From: JBEGHD01 sp049334165
Lineage (GTDB): Bacteria > Bacteroidota > Bacteroidia > Flavobacteriales_D > Sanyastnellaceae
Assembly: GCA_049334165.1 (NCBI GenBank)
Contig: JBEGHD010000013.1
DNA length: 64,000 nt
Direction: 5' to 3' (one strand)
This document shows positions 8,636-17,144 of the stretch, piece after piece. Numbering within the stretch: the first letter of the stretch is position 1; every line of letters begins with the position of its first letter. Made by a program: the position numbers and the translations under genes. The notes under the pieces were generated by a model, which made no database searches, was not told the origin of the DNA, and saw only the letters and a program-made list of their open reading frames with translations.

Positions 8636-10249
8636 ATGAACAATTTCGGCAAGAGAGCAAAAAATGCATCTCTCGAAAGTATTGGACTAAAGCATTATGC
8701 AAACGCATATTGGAACCTTGCACCGGCAGAGCTGGTGGAAGAAACACTAATGAACGGCCAGGGAGTGCTCACCAACACCGGAGCACTGGCCATCGATACC
8801 GGAGAATTTACCGGTCGATCTCCTAAGGATCGTTTTATCGTTGAAGATGATGTCACTCGCAACTCAGTTTGGTGGGGCGATATCAACCAAAAGTTCGATT
8901 CAGACAAGTTCGACAGACTTTACGATCGAATGAAAGCATACCTCTCTAACAGAGATTTGTATGTGAGAGATGCCTACGCTTGTGCAGACAAAGATTACCG
9001 TCTAAACATCCGCGTAGCTACCGAATACCCTTGGTCAAATATGTTCGCCAACAATATGTTTTTGAGACCATCGGCTGATGAAATTGAAAACTTCAAACCG
9101 GACTGGCACATCGTGTGTGCTCCTGGTTTTCACGCAGAGCCAGAAATTGACGGTACAAGACAACACAACTTTGCCATTCTCAATTTCTCCAAGAAGATGA
9201 TCCTGATCGGTGGAACCGGGTACACCGGAGAAATCAAAAAAGGAATTTTCTCAGTGCTCAACTTTATTCTTCCTCACGAAAGAGATGTGCTCTCAATGCA
9301 CTGCTCTGCAAATGTGGGCGAAGGTGGAGACACGGCCATTTTCTTTGGTCTCTCTGGGACAGGGAAAACCACGCTCTCTTCAGATACAAAAAGAAAACTA
9401 ATCGGTGACGATGAGCACGGCTGGGCAAAAGATTCTGTCTTCAACTTCGAAGGTGGATGCTACGCCAAAACCATTGACCTTTCTCGCAAGAAAGAACCGC
9501 AGATTTACGATGCCATTAAATTCGGTGCGATTTTGGAGAATATCGGTTTTGGCGAAGACGGAGTTACTCCCGACTATACCGATTCGTCAAAAACACAAAA
9601 TACACGTGTTTCTTATCCAATCGATCACATCGAAAACACGGTAGATCCGTCAATCGGTGGAGTGCCTAATAATATTTTCTTCCTCACTTGCGATGCCTCG
9701 GGGATTTTGCCTCCGATCAGCAAGTTGACCAAAGGACAGGCGATGTATCATTTCATCTCTGGGTACACCGCAAAAGTAGCCGGTACTGAAGCTGGAATTA
9801 CTGAGCCACAAACGGTTTTCTCAGCTTGCTTCGGTTCGCCATTCTTGCCGCTGCACCCAGCCACTTATGCTGAAATGCTCGGGAAGAAAATCGATGAAAA
9901 CAACGTAAACGTTTGGTTGGTGAACACCGGCTGGAGCGGTGGAGTGTACGGAGTTGGATCTCGTATCCGACTCAAGTACACGCGTGCCATGATCACGGCT
10001 GTTCTCGAAAACCAACTGGAGAACGTGAGCTACAAAGAGCACGAAGTTTTCGGATTGCAAATGCCGGAAGAATGCCCTGGAGTTCCTTCAGACATTCTCG
10101 ATCCGCGCAGCACCTGGAGAGACAAAGAAACTTACGACAAGAAAGCTGTTGAGCTCGCAGAGAAGTTCAACAAAAACTTCGATAAGTTTAAGTCCGGTGC
10201 CAACGATGAAACACTGAATGCCGCACCAAAAGTGACGGTGAACTTATAA
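8636..10249 (+). CDS. pckA: Phosphoenolpyruvate carboxykinase (ATP)
   Basis: 537 residues from the ATG at 8636. The longer in-frame opening at 8501 adds 45 residues with no family similarity and lies upstream of the -7 box, so it is rejected. The enzyme converts oxaloacetate and ATP to PEP, CO2 and ADP, the first committed step of gluconeogenesis. Visible motifs include the phosphate-binding loop GLSGTGKTTLS (about residue 245), the metal-binding IGDDEHGW shortly after, FTGRSPKDRF near the N-terminus and the conserved NTGWSGG region. Length is standard for the ATP-dependent class. It is monocistronic: a terminator follows at once. Confidence 0.96.
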   Translation: MNNFGKRAKNASLESIGLKHYANAYWNLAPAELVEETLMNGQGVLTNTGALAIDTGEFTGRSPKDRFIVEDDVTRNSVWWGDINQKFDSDKFDRLYDRMKAYLSNRDLYVRDAYACADKDYRLNIRVATEYPWSNMFANNMFLRPSADEIENFKPDWHIVCAPGFHAEPEIDGTRQHNFAILNFSKKMILIGGTGYTGEIKKGIFSVLNFILPHERDVLSMHCSANVGEGGDTAIFFGLSGTGKTTLSSDTKRKLIGDDEHGWAKDSVFNFEGGCYAKTIDLSRKKEPQIYDAIKFGAILENIGFGEDGVTPDYTDSSKTQNTRVSYPIDHIENTVDPSIGGVPNNIFFLTCDASGILPPISKLTKGQAMYHFISGYTAKVAGTEAGITEPQTVFSACFGSPFLPLHPATYAEMLGKKIDENNVNVWLVNTGWSGGVYGVGSRIRLKYTRAMITAVLENQLENVSYKEHEVFGLQMPEECPGVPSDILDPRSTWRDKETYDKKAVELAEKFNKNFDKFKSGANDETLNAAPKVTVNL

Positions 10250-10276
10250 TAGGATCAGTATTTAATTTTTGAAGAA

Positions 10277-10308
10277 GCCACGGCAGATTTGTTGTGGCTT
10301 TTTTGTTT
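10277..10308 (+). terminator. Intrinsic terminator of pckA
   Basis: Stem GCCAC (10277-10281) / GTGGC (10294-10298) is followed by a six-T run. It lies 28 bases after the pckA stop. Its right half is duplicated downstream at 10394-10421. Confidence 0.7.
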
Positions 10309-10309
10309 T
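10282..10309 (+). repeat. 28-bp direct repeat, copy 1 (inside pckA terminator)
   Basis: The segment starting GGCAGATTTGT and ending GGCTTTTTTGTTTT recurs at 10394-10421 with a single T-to-C change. Copy 1 supplies the loop, right stem arm and T-run of the pckA terminator. Confidence 0.8.
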
Positions 10310-10351
10310 GAGACTTTGTGCTTCTGGGTTTTGATCAATGCGCGCTGACGG

Positions 10352-10374
10352 TTGTCGAGCGGAGTCGAGACAAG
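10352..10374. repeat. REP-like intergenic palindrome
   Basis: TTGTC-GA-GCGGAG-TC-GA-GACAAG forms an imperfect dyad. Sequences of the type GAGCGGAGTCGA recur as short intergenic palindromes in many Bacteroidota genomes (general knowledge, not searched here). A degenerate relative occurs at 14089-14110. Confidence 0.45.
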
Positions 10375-10393
10375 AAACTGAGTTTAGAAGGTT

Positions 10394-10421
10394 GGCAGAT
10401 TTGTCGTGGCTTTTTTGTTTT
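10394..10421 (+). repeat. 28-bp direct repeat, copy 2
   Basis: Nearly identical (27/28) to 10282-10309, but the left stem arm GCCAC is absent, so this copy cannot form the same terminator hairpin. It is followed by a separate small perfect hairpin, GCCTTT-CGGG-AAAGGC, at 10425-10440. Confidence 0.8.
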
Positions 10422-10499
10422 CTAGCCTTTCGGGAAAGGCGGCAAAATGAACCAGCCGTCTCTCTGTTTTGTTTAACTTAACAAGACAAAATTGATACA

Positions 10500-11762
10500 A
10501 TGAAAATTCCCATCCGTCTCTTATTCCTCATCACTGTTGTTCTTGCTGTTTTTCAGATTGATGCGACCGCACAAAACCCGAGAACCAAATCAGTTAAGCT
10601 CATAGTTGAGGGCGACAACTACATGCAAAATGGCGAGTGGCAGAATGCTATTTTCTCTTACACCAACGCAATCAATGCTGATCAGGGATACGCTCTTGCC
10701 TATATGAAGCGTGCTACGGCTTTGATGAGAACTGGTCAGGAAACCGAGGCTCAATCAGATCGGAGGAAAGCCAAATCTATGAACCCGTACATCGAATATG
10801 TTTACGATCAGGGAGCAAAGTTGCGACTTTTAGACCGCGATATCGGATGGGATCAAAAGCACCTGAATCTTTTTCTAAAGCTGAACAGTGTCAATGAGCT
10901 CAACGTGTTTTTCGATTTAAACGAAGTGGTAGATACCACCTCTTACAAGGAAAGGCTGGCTGACATTGACGATCAAATTGAGGAGGAACCAGAAGATTCT
11001 CTGGCTTTTCTAAAGCGTGCTCTACTGCTTTACAATAACAGAGACATGACGGCAGCTAATCGTACGATTCAGGATTTGGTTGTTCGTTATCCTGATTTTC
11101 AGGAGGCCTGGCAGGTGAAAGGGATGATTGCTTATCGCCAGTACAACATGGAGAGTGCTCTTAAGTCTTTTACCAGGTCGATTCAATTGGAACCGGCAAA
11201 TAATATTTGGGGACAATTTGAAAGAGCGATGACCTACGCAGCCATGGACGACTACGACAATGCGCTCAACGACTTCGAAACATTTTTTATGCTCAACGAT
11301 TCTGTTCCGCTGGCTTACTACTCGCGAGGTCATCTTTACCTCGAACAGGGAAAAGTGGATGAGGCAATTGAGGATTTCACAAAAGCAATCGAATTGAACC
11401 CACAAGACGAAATGGGTTACATTCACAGAGGTCAGGCGTATGAGCAAAAGGAAGACTTTTTTCGAGCGCTTTCGGATTATGAAAAAGCAGCCGAGATGAA
11501 TCCAAACAATGCCATCGCCTTCAACCTGATGGCGAATATGCAGCTTATGCGCGGTGAAATGGATGAAGCCAGATTTCATTACGACCGAGCGATTGATTTA
11601 GATGCGGAATACGCAGCTGCCTACTACAACCGGGGAATGGCGAGAATAATGACCTACCGCGGGTCACAGGGCTGCGAGGATCTCAATGAAGCCCTGCGAC
11701 TTGGCTACGAGCGAGTGCGAGACATGATTCCTTATTTCTGCGGGCAGTTTGAAAATCGCTAA
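10500..11762 (+). CDS. Secreted tetratricopeptide-repeat protein
   Basis: 420 residues with a signal peptide (MKIPIRLLFLITVVLAVFQ, cleavage near ATAQ) and at least seven TPR units. These include the strongly canonical PLAYYSRGHLYLEQGKVDEA, MGYIHRGQAYEQKEDFFRA and AAAYYNRGMARIMTYRGS. The last TPR ends with GCEDLNEALRLGY, a pattern common in Bacteroidota periplasmic TPR proteins. It probably acts as a protein-protein scaffold in the periplasm; no enzymatic domain is present. Its stop codon overlaps that of the convergent maf gene by four bases, leaving no room for a terminator between them. Confidence 0.85.
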   Translation: MKIPIRLLFLITVVLAVFQIDATAQNPRTKSVKLIVEGDNYMQNGEWQNAIFSYTNAINADQGYALAYMKRATALMRTGQETEAQSDRRKAKSMNPYIEYVYDQGAKLRLLDRDIGWDQKHLNLFLKLNSVNELNVFFDLNEVVDTTSYKERLADIDDQIEEEPEDSLAFLKRALLLYNNRDMTAANRTIQDLVVRYPDFQEAWQVKGMIAYRQYNMESALKSFTRSIQLEPANNIWGQFERAMTYAAMDDYDNALNDFETFFMLNDSVPLAYYSRGHLYLEQGKVDEAIEDFTKAIELNPQDEMGYIHRGQAYEQKEDFFRALSDYEKAAEMNPNNAIAFNLMANMQLMRGEMDEARFHYDRAIDLDAEYAAAYYNRGMARIMTYRGSQGCEDLNEALRLGYERVRDMIPYFCGQFENR

Positions 11763-12343
11763 AATTTACTCAGCTCCGCATAAAGCTTTTGAACCGGAAG
11801 TCCCACAACCGTGAAGTAGCTTCCTTCGATTTTTTCAATTCCGATGTAGCCGATCCACTCCTGAATGCCGTAAGCTCCGGCCTTGTCGAATGGGCGGTGC
11901 TGGTCGATGTAATATTCGATTTCTGCGGCAGTGAGTTCCTTAAAGTAAACGTCCGTGGCATCAGAAAATGTGATTTGTTTTTCGCTGGAAGTAAGTGTGA
12001 CAGCAGTGTAAACCGTATGCATTTTTCCTGAAAGACTCGAGAGCATTTCGATAGCTTCTTTTCGGTTTTCGGGTTTGTTCATCACTCTGTCGCCCAGGCA
12101 GACAACAGTGTCGCTGGTGATCAGTATTTCTTGTGGGTTGAGTTCGTCTTTAAATGCTCCTGCTTTTAGCTCTGATAAGAACATCGGAATTTCTTCGCGC
12201 TTGAGCTCGCTGGGAAACTTCTCATCGATTTCTCTAACCCGTGTCTCGAACATGAGATCCATCTCCCGTAAGAGCTTTTGTCTTCGAGGAGATTTCGAAG
12301 CCAGTACCAGTTTTTTGTCACTCAAATTTTGAAGAAACGACAT
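11759..12343 (-). CDS. maf: Maf family nucleotide pyrophosphatase
   Basis: 194 residues from the ATG at 12343; an in-frame TTG at 12358 would add five. The N-terminal LASKSPRRQKLL is the family signature, and ITSDTVVCLGDRVMNKP and FDKAGAYGIQEW are the other conserved blocks. Maf proteins hydrolyse non-canonical or modified nucleoside triphosphates (dTTP/UTP or m7GTP, depending on subgroup); the subgroup cannot be set confidently here. It is cytoplasmic and converges tail-to-tail with the TPR gene. Confidence 0.92.
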   Translation of the reverse strand: MSFLQNLSDKKLVLASKSPRRQKLLREMDLMFETRVREIDEKFPSELKREEIPMFLSELKAGAFKDELNPQEILITSDTVVCLGDRVMNKPENRKEAIEMLSSLSGKMHTVYTAVTLTSSEKQITFSDATDVYFKELTAAEIEYYIDQHRPFDKAGAYGIQEWIGYIGIEKIEGSYFTVVGLPVQKLYAELSKF

Positions 12344-12470
12344 TTGCTTAGATTTCAATTGAAGTCACAAATATACAGCCTCCGGCTTAGTGTTGTGGGA
12401 TATGAACAACCACCCAAAACTTTGGGGAAAAATTGTCTCACAATAGGCTACCCACTCATGGGCAATTGGC

Positions 12471-12478
12471 TAATTTTG
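12471..12478 (+). promoter_or_regulatory. Putative -7 box (TAATTTTG) for a leaderless guaA
   Basis: TAATTTTG fits TAnnTTTG, and only five bases separate it from the guaA ATG at 12484. If it is used, transcription would start at or next to the start codon. Confidence 0.5.
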
Positions 12479-12483
12479 CCGCC

Positions 12484-14016
12484 ATGCAAGAGACGGTAAT
12501 AATTTTGGATTTCGGATCGCAGTACACTCAGCTCATTGCCAGACGAGTAAGAGAGCTTAACGTTTACTGCGAAATTCACCCCTGGAACAAGGTGCCAGAG
12601 ATCGGTGAGCAAGTGAAAGGTGTAATTCTCTCGGGAAGCCCTTTTTCGGTTAGAAAAGACGATGCCCCGCAACCAGATCTTTCTGGAATACGCGGAAAGC
12701 TACCGCTGCTGGGCGTTTGCTTCGGAGCGCAACACATGGTGCAAGCCAATGGTGGAGTGGTGGCCGCAGCCGAAACGCGCGAATACGGAAGAGCAAACCT
12801 CTCATTCATCAAGCGCGAAAACGAATTGATGCACCACATTCCCGATCAGTCGCAGGTTTGGATGTCGCATGCCGACACCATCCGCGAGCTGCCCGATGGA
12901 TTCGAAATCATCGCCAGTACAGAAGACGTAGAAGTGGCGGGTTACCACATCGAAGGGGAAAAAACTTTTGGAATTCAGTTTCACCCAGAGGTTTACCACA
13001 CCACTGACGGAAAAATATTACTCGAAAACTTCATCGTCAATATTTGCAAGTGCAGCCAGGACTGGACAGCAGAGCACTTTGCTGACGAAACCATCAAGCG
13101 ACTCAAAAACCAGCTCGGTGACGACAAGGTGATTCTCGGCCTTAGCGGTGGAGTTGACTCTTCAGTTGCTGCCATGCTCTTGCACAATGCCATAGGCAAA
13201 AATCTCCACTGCATTTTTGTTGACAATGGTCTCTTGCGCAAAAACGAGTTCGAAGATGTGCTCGAGAGCTACAAGGACATGGGGCTGAATGTGAAAGGCG
13301 TTGATGCCAAAGATCAGTTTTACGCTGCGCTAAAAGGCATTTCCGATCCGGAGAAAAAGCGAAAAGCCATTGGTCGCGTTTTCATCGAGGTGTTTGACGA
13401 TGAGTCGCACAAGGTGGAGGGTGCTAAATGGCTGGGCCAGGGAACAATTTATCCCGATGTGATCGAATCTGTATCTGCAACCGGTGGTCCTTCGGCTACA
13501 ATCAAATCGCACCACAACGTAGGCGGTTTGCCAGATTACATGAAGTTGCAAGTAGTAGAGCCGCTTCGTCTGCTTTTTAAAGATGAGGTGAGAAGAGTGG
13601 GAAGAGCGCTTCATATCACAGAAAATATTTTGGGTCGTCATCCATTCCCGGGTCCAGGTTTGGGAATTAGAATTCTCGGTGAGGTCACTCCCGAAAAGGT
13701 TCGTATTTTACAAGATGTAGACGATATCTGGATTAAGAACCTACGCGATAACAATCTTTATGACGAGGTTTGGCAGGCCGGAGCAATTTTACTTCCGGTG
13801 CAGTCCGTTGGAGTAATGGGTGATGAAAGAACCTACGAGCAGGCCGTAGCTTTGCGGGCGGTTACATCTACAGACGGAATGACAGCAGACTGGTGTCACC
13901 TGCCCTACGAAGTGCTGGGGAAAGTTTCGAACCAGATCATCAACCGCGTCAAGGGAATTAACCGCGTGGTTTACGATATTAGCTCAAAGCCACCTGCCAC
14001 CATCGAATGGGAGTAA
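12484..14016 (+). CDS. guaA: GMP synthase (glutamine-hydrolysing)
   Basis: 510 residues from the ATG at 12484 (MQETVIILDFGSQYTQLI). The 17-codon upstream extension is not family-like and would cover the promoter box. It converts XMP to GMP using glutamine and ATP. Domains: a class I glutamine amidotransferase (about 1-190) with nucleophile Cys in LGVCFGAQ and the His/Glu pair in FHPEVYHT; an ATP pyrophosphatase (about 195-385) with the P-loop LGLSGGVDSSVAA; and a C-terminal dimerisation domain ending KPPATIEWE. All key residues are present and the length is normal. Confidence 0.97.
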   Translation: MQETVIILDFGSQYTQLIARRVRELNVYCEIHPWNKVPEIGEQVKGVILSGSPFSVRKDDAPQPDLSGIRGKLPLLGVCFGAQHMVQANGGVVAAAETREYGRANLSFIKRENELMHHIPDQSQVWMSHADTIRELPDGFEIIASTEDVEVAGYHIEGEKTFGIQFHPEVYHTTDGKILLENFIVNICKCSQDWTAEHFADETIKRLKNQLGDDKVILGLSGGVDSSVAAMLLHNAIGKNLHCIFVDNGLLRKNEFEDVLESYKDMGLNVKGVDAKDQFYAALKGISDPEKKRKAIGRVFIEVFDDESHKVEGAKWLGQGTIYPDVIESVSATGGPSATIKSHHNVGGLPDYMKLQVVEPLRLLFKDEVRRVGRALHITENILGRHPFPGPGLGIRILGEVTPEKVRILQDVDDIWIKNLRDNNLYDEVWQAGAILLPVQSVGVMGDERTYEQAVALRAVTSTDGMTADWCHLPYEVLGKVSNQIINRVKGINRVVYDISSKPPATIEWE

Positions 14017-14088
14017 AGGCAGTGTTGAGAGTGAGTGTGAGAGCGAGAGAAAGGGAGGGAAGATAGCTTATTTTGGCGCGAAGGCCGC

Positions 14089-14165
14089 TTGTCGATCGAA
14101 GTAGAACGAATTTGGGACTGACCCTTTTGGAGTTTACTCCTTCGCTAAAGCTTGCGGAGTACACG
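14089..14165. repeat. Degenerate REP-like palindromes upstream of the LysM gene
   Basis: Two palindromic bits lie here. TTGTCGATCGAAGTAGAACG at 14089-14108 resembles the dyad at 10352-10374 at about 16 of 22 aligned positions. ACTCC-TTCGC-TAAAGCTT-GCG-GAGT at about 14138-14163 can form a hairpin. No coding capacity was seen between the guaA stop and the next start (about 250 bases). Confidence 0.35.
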
Positions 14166-14245
14166 TGGAATTTGGGATTTGAGATTTGGTGCTTGGAGTT
14201 TGAAATTTACCTTTCACTGGCACGGTTTCCGCTAATAGAGGCGGA

Positions 14246-14253
14246 TACTTTTG
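14246..14253 (+). promoter_or_regulatory. Putative -7 box (TACTTTTG) for the LysM/PBP1-like gene
   Basis: It matches TAnnTTTG and lies 6-15 bases before the candidate ATG codons at 14260 and 14269, implying a very short or absent leader. It also argues against the TTG at 14251 as a start. Confidence 0.45.
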
Positions 14254-14259
14254 AATGAA

Positions 14260-16209
14260 ATGAATCGGATGAAAAAGAATATTTCTTGCAAATTAATTCG
14301 CCTGTTGGCTATCGGGCTTTTCGCACTGATGTGTTTTCAGGCGAATGCCCAAAGCAACCGAACCACGCAGGAAGTAGATGGTGAAAAATTCTACATCCAC
14401 GAAGTGGAAGCGGGGCACACCCTCTACGCAATTTCTAAGCTCTATCAGGTAGAAATTGAAGAAATCCAGGACCAAAATCCTCAGCTCAAAGACGGACTCA
14501 AGGTAGGCCAGGTTTTGAAAATTAAAGTGCCAGATGATGCCCGTGCCGACCGCTGGGAAAACCCAATTCGGATCGAGAATGGTTTTCTCATCCACAAGGT
14601 TAAAAGGCGCGAAACGCTTTTTGGCATTTCTCAGGAATACGGAATAGAAGTAAACGATTTGCTGGAGCTCAATCCTTCGCTGAATGAAGGTTTGAAAAAG
14701 AACGAAGAAATTAGAATCCCTAAAGGCTCTGTCTCACAACCTGCAGTTCCAATGGCGCAGGTGCCGGCAGAAAAGGACAGTTTAGTTCACCACAAGGTGA
14801 AACCGCAGGAAACGCTTTATGCAATTTCTAAAAAGTATGGAGTTACGATCGAGGCCATTAAGGAGGTGAACAACGGACTTCCCGAAGGATTGAAAGCCGA
14901 GTCGACTATTCGAATTCCCAAACTTAAAAATGAGACGCCAGGTAACGCTGTAACCGACAAGCCTGCTGACAGAGAACAACGTGTCCAAACTCAGATTTCG
15001 GAAAGGGATGTGCCTTCTCGAAATCAGCGATTTGACACCAACAAAGAGCTTCAGTTTTCAGAAATAGTTTCCGACACAGTGACTGCTTTTCCAGATCGTT
15101 TTAAGGTCGGTATACTGATGCCTTTTTACTTAAACTATCTGGACTCTGAGAAGACAGCGGTTCCAAGGAAGGTGCAGCGACTTCAAGAAATTGCAATGAG
15201 TTTTTATCGAGGAGCATCTATGTCTGCTGACTCTTTGAAAAACTGGGGGCTTAATGCCGATTTAGTGGTGGTTGACGTCAATGATCAGCTCAACCAAATT
15301 ACTCCGAGATTGCAAAAAGACCTTCCCGATGCTGATCTTGTAATTGGACCTCTTCAGCGCGATGCTATTGAGATTGTCACCGATTTTTATAGCGGCTCCA
15401 ACGCTCATCAGGTGATACCAGTGCCGCAGCCCAATAAAATTTTGCTCCAACGAGAGAATATGACCGAGTTGGTGCCCTCCGAAATCACTGAAATGCGGAT
15501 TATGGCAAGAGAAGTTGCCGCTCACCATCAAAAGGATAATATCATACTTGTGAGAGCTGGAGGCATACGCTACAAAGATATGTTTGACGCATTTAAGGCC
15601 GAGCTGGAAGCTGCAATTTCAAGGGATACTATCTACGAAATTGGAGAGGTTAAGATTCTTGAGATTTCTGAGAAATCTGCTGAGGGACTCGAAGAAAAGC
15701 TCAATTCGGTGAGGACAAATGTGGTTGTGGTACCATGCAACGACAAGGCAGTGATTGCTGACCTGATCAGGAGAATGGGGGGTGTGAGCAGAAAAGATTA
15801 CGAGTTTGCGATGTACGGAACTTCCGAATGGATCAACTTCAATTTTTTCGATATCGAAACGAGAAACAAGTTGAATCTGCATCTTCCATCGAACTCGATG
15901 ATCGATTACGAATCGGAAGAGGTGCTGAGCTTTGTGAGAAGCTATCGTGAGAAGTATAACACTGAGCCCGATCAGTACGCTTTTTTGGGCTACGACATTT
16001 TTCAGTATTTCGGAATGAAAATGTTGCGTTACGGAGCTCGATTCCCGAACTATCTCACCAACTTCACTGACGAAGACCTGCTGAGTACGCAGTTTGATTT
16101 TGCCAAGACCGGCATTGAAAGCGGATTCGAAAATCAGTTTGTTTACATCCTCGAATACGAGGACAACCAATTTAAAAAAGAAGAATATTGGTCGACAGAG
16201 AAACGGTAG
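14260..16209 (+). CDS. Periplasmic LysM-repeat protein fused to a PBP1-like ligand-binding domain
   Basis: 649 residues with a signal peptide (MKKNISCKLIRLLAIGLFAL..., cleavage near ANAQ). ATG 14269 is an equally good start. Three LysM modules follow: HEVEAGHTLYAISKLYQVE (about 50), HKVKRRETLFGISQEYGIE (about 115) and HKVKPQETLYAISKKYGVT (about 180), each ending in an IRIPK-type strand. After a linker, residues about 285-640 resemble a type I periplasmic-binding (PBP1/ABC substrate-binding) fold (KVGILMPFYLNYLDS; DLVIGPLQRDAIEIV; NVVVVPCNDKAVIADLI; YEFAMYGTSEWINF). LysM binds peptidoglycan, so this may be a wall-anchored ligand sensor or scaffold; the ligand is unknown. Its 3' end overlaps hemF by 22 bases. 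Confidence 0.85.
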   Translation: MNRMKKNISCKLIRLLAIGLFALMCFQANAQSNRTTQEVDGEKFYIHEVEAGHTLYAISKLYQVEIEEIQDQNPQLKDGLKVGQVLKIKVPDDARADRWENPIRIENGFLIHKVKRRETLFGISQEYGIEVNDLLELNPSLNEGLKKNEEIRIPKGSVSQPAVPMAQVPAEKDSLVHHKVKPQETLYAISKKYGVTIEAIKEVNNGLPEGLKAESTIRIPKLKNETPGNAVTDKPADREQRVQTQISERDVPSRNQRFDTNKELQFSEIVSDTVTAFPDRFKVGILMPFYLNYLDSEKTAVPRKVQRLQEIAMSFYRGASMSADSLKNWGLNADLVVVDVNDQLNQITPRLQKDLPDADLVIGPLQRDAIEIVTDFYSGSNAHQVIPVPQPNKILLQRENMTELVPSEITEMRIMAREVAAHHQKDNIILVRAGGIRYKDMFDAFKAELEAAISRDTIYEIGEVKILEISEKSAEGLEEKLNSVRTNVVVVPCNDKAVIADLIRRMGGVSRKDYEFAMYGTSEWINFNFFDIETRNKLNLHLPSNSMIDYESEEVLSFVRSYREKYNTEPDQYAFLGYDIFQYFGMKMLRYGARFPNYLTNFTDEDLLSTQFDFAKTGIESGFENQFVYILEYEDNQFKKEEYWSTEKR

Positions 16210-17099
16210 CAGCGAGCTTTCAAGAAATTCAGGACAATATTTGTGCAGCGCTCGAGGAGTGCGATGGTAAAGCGAAGTTCCACGAAGACCTCTGGGAGCG
16301 TGAAGCCGGAGGTGGTGGCCGCACCAGAATTATTCAACACGGTAATGTTTTCGAAAAAGGCGGAGTCCTTTTTTCAGCTGTGGAAGGTGAGCTGCCTCCA
16401 CTTATGAAACGCCATTTTAAAGTCGAGGAAGCCAATTTTTTCGCCACCGGAGTTTCAATTGTGATTCATCCTTCTCATCCGCTGGTTCCGATAATCCACA
16501 TGAATATCCGCTACTTCGAAATGGAGCAGCCGGGCGGAAAAACAACCTGCTGGTTTGGCGGTGGAATTGATCTCACTCCACACTACATCGACAAAAAAGA
16601 AGCAGCTATTTTCCATAAGGAGCTGAAAAACGTTTGCGACAAGTTCGATATCGCCTACTACCCGCGATTTAAGAAATGGGCGGACGACTACTTCTACCTT
16701 TCTCACAGAGAAGAAACCCGCGGAGTGGGAGGTATCTTTTTCGATCACCTGGAACCAGACGAGGAAAAGTCTTCTGAAGATATTTTCAAGTTTGTGAAAG
16801 CAGTGGGGAATACCTTCGCTCCGGTTTATGTGCAGCTGGTAAACCGCAAGCGAGATTTGCCAGTCGAAGACCGACACAACGAATGGCAAAAAATCCGCAG
16901 AGGTCGCTACGTGGAGTTCAACCTAATTCACGATCGCGGAACCAAGTTTGGCCTCGAAACAAAGGGTCGCACGGAATCTATTCTTATGAGCCTGCCAGAA
17001 ACAGCTGGCTGGGTTTACAACTACGAGGCCGAAAGTGGGTCGGAGGAAGAGGCCACGCTCGAGTTATTGAGAAAGGATATCGACTGGCTGAACCTGTAA
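16188..17099 (+). CDS. hemF: Coproporphyrinogen III oxidase, oxygen-dependent
   Basis: 303 residues. HemF performs the oxygen-dependent oxidative decarboxylation of coproporphyrinogen III to protoporphyrinogen IX in haem synthesis. Conserved blocks are FHEDLWEREAGGGGRTRI, MNIRYFEMEQPGG, CWFGGGIDLTPHY, YYPRFKKWADDYFYLSHR, RGVGGIFFDHL, RRGRYVEFNLIHDRGTKFGL and ESILMSLP. The start is a TTG at 16188 inside the end of the LysM gene; no ATG occurs until well inside conserved sequence, so the TTG (or another nearby non-ATG codon) must be used. The 22-base overlap suggests translational coupling, although a functional link between the two genes is not apparent. An aerobic enzyme suits an oxygen-respiring organism. 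Confidence 0.93.
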   Translation: MVDRETVAASFQEIQDNICAALEECDGKAKFHEDLWEREAGGGGRTRIIQHGNVFEKGGVLFSAVEGELPPLMKRHFKVEEANFFATGVSIVIHPSHPLVPIIHMNIRYFEMEQPGGKTTCWFGGGIDLTPHYIDKKEAAIFHKELKNVCDKFDIAYYPRFKKWADDYFYLSHREETRGVGGIFFDHLEPDEEKSSEDIFKFVKAVGNTFAPVYVQLVNRKRDLPVEDRHNEWQKIRRGRYVEFNLIHDRGTKFGLETKGRTESILMSLPETAGWVYNYEAESGSEEEATLELLRKDIDWLNL

Positions 17100-17144
17100 G
17101 ATTCCTCTGATTTTATTCTTTAGAGACTTTTCCTACACAGTTTG

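Noticed and set aside
11022..11579. 185-codon ORF opposite the TPR gene
   Set aside because: Shadow ORF; no family pattern, while the plus-strand TPRs are clear.
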